From Clostridiales bacterium (GTDB taxonomy: Bacteria > Bacillota > Clostridia > Oscillospirales > Acutalibacteraceae): 10,377 nt of DNA. Shown one piece after another: positions 1-5,509 of the stretch. The first letter of the stretch is position 1. Every line of letters begins with the position of its first letter. The stretch covers positions 1 through 10,377 of the forward strand of contig JAAYFA010000313.1 of NCBI GenBank assembly GCA_012728445.1, in the 5' to 3' direction. Under the pieces are notes generated by a model. It was not told where the DNA came from. It was given only the letters and a program-made list of their open reading frames with translations, and made no database searches. Position numbers and translations under genes: made by a program.

Positions 1-743
1 ACATTGAACAGCAAGTGAATAATGGCGGCACGCTTTGAATTGCGCTTGGTGCCAACCGTCGACAGCAGCGCTGTAACGCAAGTTCCGATATTTTGGCCGT
101 AAAGCACAAAGACGGCAAAATCAATCGAGATCAGGTTCTGAAAGGCCAGTGCTTGAAGGATGCCGATAGAGGCGGAGGAACTCTGCAGAACGGCGGCCAT
201 AACCAGACCAATCAGGATCCCGAGCGCCGGATTTGAAGCCGTGACGATAAAATCCTGAAACGCTTTCATTTCTTTGAGGGGCGCCATCGATTCGGACATC
301 ATGGTCATGCCGACAAAAAGCAGACCAAAGCCTATAAGGATATGGCCTGCATTTTTTGGCATCGTTTTTTTTGCAAAGAGCACCAGTACGACGCCGATAA
401 AAACTGCAACCGGCGCAATACCGGAAAAATTCAGCGCAATTAACAAAGAGGTGACCGTCGTACCAATGTTTGCACCCATGATAACCCCGGCGGCTTGTGC
501 GAGGGACATGAGGTTTGCGTTCACAAAACCAACGACCATAACCGTCGTTGCGGAAGAGCTTTGAATAACCGCTGTTATAAAAAAGCCGACCAAAACGCCA
601 AGAAAACGATTGGTTGTCAAGACCTCCAACAGTTTCTTTAGCCGGGAACCTGCGGCATGCTCGAGCGCATCGCTCATCGTCTTAATTCCGAAAAGAAACA
701 GACCCAGGCCGCCGGCAAGTCCCATTAAATTAGCAATCTGCAT
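1..743 (-). CDS. Na/Pi cotransporter family protein (3'-truncated by window edge)
   Basis: Polytopic membrane protein of the Na/Pi-cotransporter family (PF02690; NptA/YjbB-like), which moves phosphate across the cytoplasmic membrane, in some members coupled to sodium. About 247 residues are visible; the C-terminus lies beyond the left edge, so I cannot say whether a PhoU-like tail is present. The family's internal duplication is clear: QSSSATT (residues 61-67) with GANIGTT (90-96) is echoed by QSSSAS (187-192) with GQNIGTC (216-221). Between these lie long hydrophobic segments, for example residues 108-124 and 134-149. The ATG at 743-741 is preceded by GAGGG inside the end of the upstream gene. 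It begins 2 bases after that gene's TAA stop, so translation is probably coupled. Family is certain; the transported ion and direction are inferred. Confidence 0.9.
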   Translation of the reverse strand, partial: MQIANLMGLAGGLGLFLFGIKTMSDALEHAAGSRLKKLLEVLTTNRFLGVLVGFFITAVIQSSSATTVMVVGFVNANLMSLAQAAGVIMGANIGTTVTSLLIALNFSGIAPVAVFIGVVLVLFAKKTMPKNAGHILIGFGLLFVGMTMMSESMAPLKEMKAFQDFIVTASNPALGILIGLVMAAVLQSSSASIGILQALAFQNLISIDFAVFVLYGQNIGTCVTALLSTVGTKRNSKRAAIIHLLFN

Positions 744-745
744 AA

Positions 746-1813
746 TTAGCCCTCGATTTTAATTTCCCTGTGTTGCTCCGAAGAGTCGTAAACCGCCTGC
801 ATGATTTTTGATGTTTCAATAACATAATCAATGTTCGCTTGATTTTTTTCACCGGTCATGATGCAGTTGATGAAGCTATCGATTTCAGCTTTATAAAAAT
901 CATTCGCTTCAAAATCGGGTTTGTCAAACATAAGCGCGCTGTCTTCCACATAAAAATAGGTGAAGTCACCGCCGTAATTCAAGCGTATGCCGGCCTTGTC
1001 GCCCATAAAGTCAATATAGGTTTCGCTAAAGCCGATGTTTTGTGCCCAAGCGCCGAAAAAGCTGATAACCGGGCCGGTCGTTCTTATAATGCCGGTAACG
1101 GAGTCATCAACGTCATAAATGCCGTCATCCTTTGCCGAATCTCTTGCCCACATGCCCTCATAAATATAGTTGGGTATGTCTTTACCAAGTTTGCAAAATG
1201 CTTCGCCGGTAACAGTAAGCGCTTTCGGTTCTCCGCAGCAATACTGAACCAAATCAAGGTAATGGACGCCCCAGTCAATCAGAGCGCCGCCACCGGAAAT
1301 CGCTTTTGTAGTAAAGTCGCCACCCAAGCCGGGAATACTGCGGTGTGCGCGGAAGCTGGCGTATACATGGTACACGTTGCCAAGGTCCCCACGATCAATC
1401 ATATCTTTAATCATATTGACGGCTGTGCCGAAACGGTTACAAACGCCGATATTCAGCGTTCTTCCGGTTTCATGCGCAACCTTTTGCATCTCAAGCGCTT
1501 CCGTCAGCGTGCGAGCCGGCGGTTTTTCACAAAGGACATCCTTGCCTGCCTTCATAAAATTAATCGCTATGCTGGCGTGGGAATCATTGTGCGTGCAAAC
1601 GGAAACGGCATCAAGCTCGGGGTCGTTAAGGATTTCGTGATGGTCATAAACCGCTTTACCGCAACCAAACTCGGCGACAAATTTGTCTGCACGCTCGGGA
1701 ATGATATCGCAGAAATAAATAATTTCCGTGTTTTCGTTGGCAATGTAGTGGGGTGTATGGGACCCATGCGAAATGCTGCCGCAACCGATAATTGCGATCT
1801 TAAGTTTTTTCAT
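746..1813 (-). CDS. Gfo/Idh/MocA family NAD(P)-dependent oxidoreductase, His-type active site
   Basis: Cytoplasmic 355-residue dehydrogenase of the Gfo/Idh/MocA superfamily, which oxidises or reduces sugars, inositols or their derivatives with NAD(P). The N-terminal Rossmann fold shows GCGSIS (residues 10-15). The strand-end EKP motif is at 96-98, with Lys97 the usual catalytic lysine. The C-terminal domain has GGGALIDWGVHYLDL (174-188), giving the canonical Asp180/His184 catalytic pair. Length is normal for the family. The ATG at 1813 is preceded by GGAGG at a spacing of 10. It is the first gene of a minus-strand unit with the Na/Pi transporter, and is transcribed divergently from two plus-strand members of the same superfamily. 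It is much less similar to those two than they are to each other. The substrate cannot be read from sequence. Confidence 0.93.
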   Translation of the reverse strand: MKKLKIAIIGCGSISHGSHTPHYIANENTEIIYFCDIIPERADKFVAEFGCGKAVYDHHEILNDPELDAVSVCTHNDSHASIAINFMKAGKDVLCEKPPARTLTEALEMQKVAHETGRTLNIGVCNRFGTAVNMIKDMIDRGDLGNVYHVYASFRAHRSIPGLGGDFTTKAISGGGALIDWGVHYLDLVQYCCGEPKALTVTGEAFCKLGKDIPNYIYEGMWARDSAKDDGIYDVDDSVTGIIRTTGPVISFFGAWAQNIGFSETYIDFMGDKAGIRLNYGGDFTYFYVEDSALMFDKPDFEANDFYKAEIDSFINCIMTGEKNQANIDYVIETSKIMQAVYDSSEQHREIKIEG

Positions 1814-1842
1814 TGTCTGTTAACCTCCAAAGTTTAGTCAGT

Positions 1843-1872
1843 GCGTCTTTTAAGAGACCTTAAAAGCGTCGC
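1843..1872 (-). other. Hairpin at the 5' end of the oxidoreductase/transporter transcript
   Basis: A perfect 8-bp inverted repeat, CTTTTAAG (1847-1854) and CTTAAAAG (1859-1866) around a 4-base loop, is flanked by short GC-rich pairs (GCG/CGC at the outside). It lies right at the predicted transcription start near 1870 and about 35 bases before the ribosome binding site. No T-run follows it on the minus strand, so it does not look like a terminator. A role as a 5' stabilising element or a regulator-binding structure is inference. Confidence 0.5.
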
Positions 1873-1876
1873 TACA

Positions 1877-1905
1877 ATAATAACAACTATTGTGATAAAT
1901 GTAAA
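1877..1905 (-). promoter_or_regulatory. Predicted sigma-A-type promoter for the minus-strand oxidoreductase/transporter unit
   Basis: On the minus strand, a -35 box TTTACA (1905-1900) is separated by 17 bases from a -10 box TATTAT (1882-1877). This predicts a start near 1870 and a leader of about 57 bases before the ATG at 1813. The match to the vegetative consensus is good (5/6 in each box) and the spacing is optimal. Confidence 0.6.
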
Positions 1906-1986
1906 CAGCTTAATCGGCTTTTCCTAGCTCTAATCATGTCAATCGCAACTATGTCTTAAGTTTAAATATTAAAATGGTGATTAACC

Positions 1987-2015
1987 TTGTAAACGCATAA
2001 GACATTTGCTATAAT
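1987..2015 (+). promoter_or_regulatory. Predicted sigma-A-type promoter for the first tandem oxidoreductase
   Basis: A -35 box TTGTAA (1987-1992) is followed after 17 bases by a perfect -10 box TATAAT (2010-2015). The predicted start is near 2022, giving a leader of about 62 bases before the ATG at 2084. It diverges from the minus-strand promoter, with about 80 bases between the two -35 boxes. That is enough room for shared regulator sites, although I recognise no clear operator there. Confidence 0.65.
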
Positions 2016-2026
2016 TTTTTAGAACA

Positions 2027-2053
2027 AGCCAAAGTCTTCGGACTCAGTTGGCT
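2027..2053 (+). other. UUCG-capped hairpin in the 5' leader of the first tandem oxidoreductase
   Basis: AGCCAA (2027-2032) pairs with TTGGCT (2048-2053), and AGTC (2033-2036) pairs with GACT (2041-2044), closing a C(UUCG)G tetraloop at 2037-2040. A three-base bulge (2045-2047) separates the two stems on the 3' side. C(UUCG)G loops are known to be exceptionally stable in RNA. The structure starts within a few bases of the predicted transcription start and is not followed by a T-run, so it is not a terminator. Confidence 0.6.
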
Positions 2054-2083
2054 AATATAAGTTTGAAAGTGGGGCAAGTAAGT

Positions 2084-3244
2084 ATGGCAACAAACATTTT
2101 GGACAAATTCATGGAAAAAGTGGAAGAGAAAACTGAAATCAAGGCAGACAGAAAACTCAAAGTGGCGATTATCGGAACCGGCTGGATAGCGGAAGCTCAT
2201 GTTAAAAGTTATCTCAAGTGTCCCGATGTTGAAATCGTTGGGGCCGCTGAGCTTATACCGGGTAAAGCCGAAGCATTTTTTGCAGGGCTCGGTTTTGACA
2301 CGGCAAAGCTGAGGTTTTACCCAAGTCACAAAGAACTGCTTGATACGGAAGATCTGGATGCTGTCAGTGTCTGCACTTATAACGCCACCCATGCCGAATG
2401 TACGGTTTATGCACTTGAAAAAGGCGTGAACGTTCTGCTGGAAAAACCGATGTGTGTTACATTGGACGAAGCGGTTGCAATTTGCAGGGCGGAAAAAAAG
2501 AGCGGCAAAATTCTTTCCATCGGTTTTCAACCTCGCTTTGACGCGAATATGAAAATGATTAAGAAAATTGTCCAGTCGGGCGAACTTGGTGATGTTTATT
2601 ACATCCAAACCGGTGGCGGCCGCCGCAGAGGCATCCCGACACCGTTCGGCACTTCGTTTATTGAAAAAGAAACCGCAGGTCTGGGCGCTTTGGGCGACAT
2701 CGGCTGTTACTCGCTGGATGTTGTTATGAACGCCATCGGTCACCCAAAACCGCTTACCGTTACCGGCTACAAATCAGACTTTTTCGGCAAAAGCACCAAG
2801 TATTCCAACAAACCGGAATATGTAGACATTTTCGGTGTTGATGACTTTGCCGCTGCGTTTGTCAGATTGGAAGGCGGAATCATTCTTGACTTTAGAATTG
2901 CGTGGGCTATGCATATGGATACACCGGGCGATTCATTGATATTCGGGAAAGAGGGCGGACTCAGAATCCCATCGACAGACTGCTGGAACGGCAGTGCGGG
3001 TGGGCCAATGACCGTTTATCACGACGTTGCCGGCGAACAAGTTGAAACCGTTATTCCGATGCTCGGCAACGACGGTAATGATTTGTTTGACATGAAAATT
3101 CGCTCGTTCCTGGATGCCATCTTGACCGGCGGTCCGTCACCCGTCCCGGCAAGCCAGATTATTTACAACCAAGCGATTCTCGACGGCATATCCCGTTCGG
3201 CCGAACTTGGCAGAGAAGTTGAAATCGTTATCCCCGAAATTTAG
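2084..3244 (+). CDS. Gfo/Idh/MocA family oxidoreductase, Tyr-type active site (tandem copy 1)
   Basis: Cytoplasmic 386-residue NAD(P)-dependent oxidoreductase. It has a charged N-terminal extension (residues 1-23), then a Rossmann fold with GTGWIA (31-36), and EKP at 120-122 with the catalytic-type Lys121. The C-terminal domain carries GALGDIGCYSLD (201-212): Asp205 is kept, but the usual His is Tyr209. Glucose-fructose oxidoreductase uses a Tyr in the same position, so this may be a related subclass rather than a dead enzyme. I chose the ATG at 2084 over an in-frame TTG at 2048. The TTG lies in the leader hairpin, whereas 2084 has GAAAGTGGGGC 8 bases upstream and aligns exactly with the start of the downstream paralog. 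It has its own promoter and terminator. The substrate is unknown, plausibly a sugar, a cyclitol or a derivative of either. Confidence 0.92.
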   Translation: MATNILDKFMEKVEEKTEIKADRKLKVAIIGTGWIAEAHVKSYLKCPDVEIVGAAELIPGKAEAFFAGLGFDTAKLRFYPSHKELLDTEDLDAVSVCTYNATHAECTVYALEKGVNVLLEKPMCVTLDEAVAICRAEKKSGKILSIGFQPRFDANMKMIKKIVQSGELGDVYYIQTGGGRRRGIPTPFGTSFIEKETAGLGALGDIGCYSLDVVMNAIGHPKPLTVTGYKSDFFGKSTKYSNKPEYVDIFGVDDFAAAFVRLEGGIILDFRIAWAMHMDTPGDSLIFGKEGGLRIPSTDCWNGSAGGPMTVYHDVAGEQVETVIPMLGNDGNDLFDMKIRSFLDAILTGGPSPVPASQIIYNQAILDGISRSAELGREVEIVIPEI

Positions 3245-3268
3245 CAGTAAATATTTAACAGTAAAGAG

Positions 3269-3304
3269 GGCATCCGGAATCAATCAGATTTCGGATGCCT
3301 TTTG
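3269..3304 (+). terminator. Rho-independent terminator after the first tandem oxidoreductase
   Basis: An inverted repeat at 3269-3299 forms a stem of about 13 bp (GGCATCCG pairing with CGGATGCC, extended by AATC/GATT with one G-U pair) around a 5-base loop. TTTT follows. It lies 25 bases after the stop codon at 3244, which separates the two tandem genes into different transcripts, at least partly. Confidence 0.8.
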
Positions 3305-3339
3305 CCATTGGAAATTTATAGAGATATTGAATTATGCTA

Positions 3340-3368
3340 TTGTATACAAATAGTTAGTTTGATATAAT
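3340..3368 (+). promoter_or_regulatory. Promoter of the second tandem oxidoreductase with a palindromic site on the -35 box
   Basis: A -35 box TTGTAT (3340-3345) is spaced 17 bases from a perfect -10 box TATAAT (3363-3368). The -35 box is the left half of a perfect 10-bp palindrome, TTGTATACAA (3340-3349). A regulator bound there would block polymerase. The core GTATAC resembles the half-site arrangement of GntR-family (FadR-type) operators, but a family assignment is only a guess, and no regulator gene is visible in the window. Confidence 0.6.
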
Positions 3369-3437
3369 TTTGTGTAGGAAACGTGTAATCGTTGGCAGGT
3401 AATTGTAAAATATTTACTCGAAAGTGGGGCTATTAAA

Positions 3438-4574
3438 ATGGCAGACAGCATTCTTGACAGGTTCAAAGACAAGCAGGATGAAAAAGTTGCGGTGGACACG
3501 AGCAAAAAGCTTAAGATTGGAATAATCGGTACCGGATGGATAGCGCAGGCGCATATGGTGGGCTATTCAACCTGCCCCGATGCCGAAGTGGTTGCGGCCG
3601 CAGATTTAATCTCCGGCAAAGCGGAAGCGTTTTTTGAGGAGCACTGCATTCCAAGCGACGGTGTCCGCTTTTACCCCAGCCACAAAGCGATGTTGGACAA
3701 CGAAGAGCTGGACGCAGTAAGTATTTGCACGTATAACGCCACCCATGCCGAATGTGCGATTTACGCCTTGAATAAAGGTGTCAACGTAATGCTCGAAAAA
3801 CCGATGTGTGTGACATTGGATGAAGCGATTGCAATCTGTAGAGCAGAAAAAGCGAGCGGTAAGGTCCTGACGGTTGGCTTTCAACCGCGTTTTGACGCAA
3901 ACACGAAGATGCTTAAAAGGATTGTCGACTCAGGTGAGCTTGGCCAAATTTATTACATCCAAACCGGCGGCGGCCGTCGTAGAGGCATCCCGACTCCGTA
4001 TGGTACTTCATTTATAACAAAGGAAACAGCGGGCATTGGTGCGCTTGGTGATATCGGCTGGTATTCGCTGGATATGGTGCTTGACGCAATCGGTTACCCT
4101 AAGCCGTTGACGGTTACCGGCTACAAGTCGGACTTTTTTGGTAAAAACCCGGAATACATGGAAAAACCGGAGTACGCGGAGGTTTTCGGCGTCGATGACT
4201 TTGCGGTGGGTTTTGTCAGGTTGGAAGGTGGTATTATTTTAGACTTTAAAATAGCATGTGCGATGCATATGGATTCCTTGGGGGATACCATGATCTTGGG
4301 AACCAAAGCAGGCATGAAAGTTAAAAGAGACGGACAGATTATTATTTATCACGACATTGCCGGTGAAAGGGTTGAAACGCCGGTTCCTAAGCAGAGCAAT
4401 GATGGTAAAGATCCGTTTAATTTGAAAATCCGCTATTTCCTCGATGCCATCAAAAATGGCACCCCTTCACCGATACCCTCCATACAGATTCTTTACAACC
4501 AGGCCATTATTGACGGCATAGCCAAGTCTGCCGACATCGGGGAAGAAATTAAAATTGTCATTCCGGAAATCTGA
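3438..4574 (+). CDS. Gfo/Idh/MocA family oxidoreductase, Tyr-type active site (tandem copy 2)
   Basis: Paralog of the gene immediately upstream: by hand count about 254 of 378 residues are identical. The architecture is the same: charged extension (residues 1-24), Rossmann motif GTGWIA (31-36), EKP (120-122), and GALGDIGWYSLD (201-212) with Asp205 and Tyr209. The catalytic-region motif GGGRRRGIPTP (177-187) is unchanged. It is 8 residues shorter, all lost in one stretch near residue 293-300, where the two proteins also diverge most. The ATG at 3438 is preceded by GAAAGTGGGGC, identical to the upstream sequence of copy 1, at a spacing of 7. It has its own promoter and shares a bidirectional terminator with the convergent deacetylase. 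Conservation of every motif suggests both copies are functional. A difference in substrate is inferred, not shown. Confidence 0.92.
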   Translation: MADSILDRFKDKQDEKVAVDTSKKLKIGIIGTGWIAQAHMVGYSTCPDAEVVAAADLISGKAEAFFEEHCIPSDGVRFYPSHKAMLDNEELDAVSICTYNATHAECAIYALNKGVNVMLEKPMCVTLDEAIAICRAEKASGKVLTVGFQPRFDANTKMLKRIVDSGELGQIYYIQTGGGRRRGIPTPYGTSFITKETAGIGALGDIGWYSLDMVLDAIGYPKPLTVTGYKSDFFGKNPEYMEKPEYAEVFGVDDFAVGFVRLEGGIILDFKIACAMHMDSLGDTMILGTKAGMKVKRDGQIIIYHDIAGERVETPVPKQSNDGKDPFNLKIRYFLDAIKNGTPSPIPSIQILYNQAIIDGIAKSADIGEEIKIVIPEI

Positions 4575-4585
4575 AGAAAAAAAGA

Positions 4586-4630
4586 GCGCCTGTTTCAATC
4601 GATTTTGAGACAGGCGCATTTTTATGTGTT
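4586..4630. terminator. Bidirectional rho-independent terminator between convergent genes
   Basis: GCGCCTGT (4586-4593) pairs with ACAGGCGC (4610-4617). The stem extends inward through TCAA/TTGA with a G-U pair, giving about 13 bp. On the plus strand it is followed by ATTTTT and later TTTTTT. On the minus strand the tail is TCTTTTTTTC, from the A-run at 4577-4583. It can therefore end both the second tandem oxidoreductase and the deacetylase-containing minus-strand transcript. Confidence 0.85.
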
Positions 4631-4633
4631 TTT

Positions 4634-5431
4634 TCAGCCGACCGGCAGCGTGAAGCAATGCGTATGAACGTCCGAAAGGAGTCGAAACACTTCGGCTGAT
4701 TTGTACTCAGTATCTTTTGCAACCTGTTGGTCTAAGAGGATGATAACCGGCTCCAAGCTAGCAATCGGCTGGGATTTGTGGCAGCGCATGGATTCAATCT
4801 TCTTTTGTTCGTAATCTATTATATCGACAATGGTGTTAGGCTTATCCGTATAATAAAATCCTAGGGTGCCCACAGTCCATACATCCTCACGTGGTTTGTT
4901 GTCAACATATTCCGGGTAAAAGGGGAAGGTGGCATCCAAAACAGCATGCTTGACGGCGTTCGCAATTTTTATATGGTCCTCATGGCATTCGTTTTCCAAG
5001 TTCGGGTCCGCGGTAAAAACAGCATCGGGCTTAACTTCTCGAATGACCGAAACGATTGCTTTTGAAATCTCTCTCTCACTAGCCTCGGTTCTGTCGCCAA
5101 AACCCAAGAATCCGGCGTTCTTCATGCCAAGGCATTCTTGCGCCGCCAGCGCTTCTTTTTGACGAACCGTTAAGCCTTCACCGCTATAAGTCAAGTCAAT
5201 AAACCGGTCATCCAGTACAGTCAGTTCATACACTTCAACACCCCGGTCGACCAACCACGCTATCGTGCCGCCCGCCGCTATTTGATTATCGTCAGGATGC
5301 GGCTGGATAAAGAGGGCGCGCTTGATGTTCTTCATCTTTGGCGGTTCGCAAAGCTTGCCGATAATTGGCGAAACGGCACTGAAAACCTTTCGTTCAATCG
5401 ACAGTCGGCATGACGCCTTCTTTTTATTCAT
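4634..5431 (-). CDS. PIG-L/LmbE family deacetylase
   Basis: Zinc-dependent amidohydrolase of the PIG-L (LmbE) family (PF02585), whose members remove acetyl or other acyl groups from N-acyl sugars and related small molecules. Counting from the ATG at 5431 it has 265 residues. The family signature PHPDD is at 44-48 (His45 and Asp48 as metal ligand/base), CHEDH at 149-153 supplies the third ligand, and a late RCHKSQ (216-221) is typical. An extra basic segment of about 33 residues precedes the core. Start choice is uncertain: AAAGGA lies 11 bases before the ATG and 5 bases before a TTG at 5437, while an internal ATG at 5335 lacks a good ribosome binding site. It follows tex after about 78 bases with no convincing promoter. 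It is convergent with the oxidoreductases, suggesting a related sugar substrate, which is unproven. Confidence 0.88.
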   Translation of the reverse strand: MNKKKASCRLSIERKVFSAVSPIIGKLCEPPKMKNIKRALFIQPHPDDNQIAAGGTIAWLVDRGVEVYELTVLDDRFIDLTYSGEGLTVRQKEALAAQECLGMKNAGFLGFGDRTEASEREISKAIVSVIREVKPDAVFTADPNLENECHEDHIKIANAVKHAVLDATFPFYPEYVDNKPREDVWTVGTLGFYYTDKPNTIVDIIDYEQKKIESMRCHKSQPIASLEPVIILLDQQVAKDTEYKSAEVFRLLSDVHTHCFTLPVG

Positions 5432-5509
5432 TGTCAATCCAATCCTTTCGAATTTAGTTACAAAACATTAAATGGCGATATCGTAAAAACGCCTATTCCA
5501 ATCGCTTCT

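Noticed and set aside
839..1837. Long plus-strand frame of 332 codons
   Set aside because: It lies antisense across the well-supported oxidoreductase at 746-1813, has no family motifs, and its start has no ribosome binding site.
2027..2053. Leader hairpin as an intrinsic terminator or attenuator
   Set aside because: No T-run follows it, and no alternative pairing partner or leader peptide is visible.
2048..2083. Upstream TTG start for tandem copy 1
   Set aside because: The TTG sits in the 3' arm of the leader hairpin with no ribosome binding site. The ATG at 2084 aligns with the paralog's start and has the shared GAAAGTGGGGC.
2009..2743. Minus-strand frame of 244 codons
   Set aside because: Antisense to tandem copy 1. 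A similar minus-strand frame opposite copy 2 (3606-3884) shows it is a by-product of the codon usage of the duplicated gene, not a gene.
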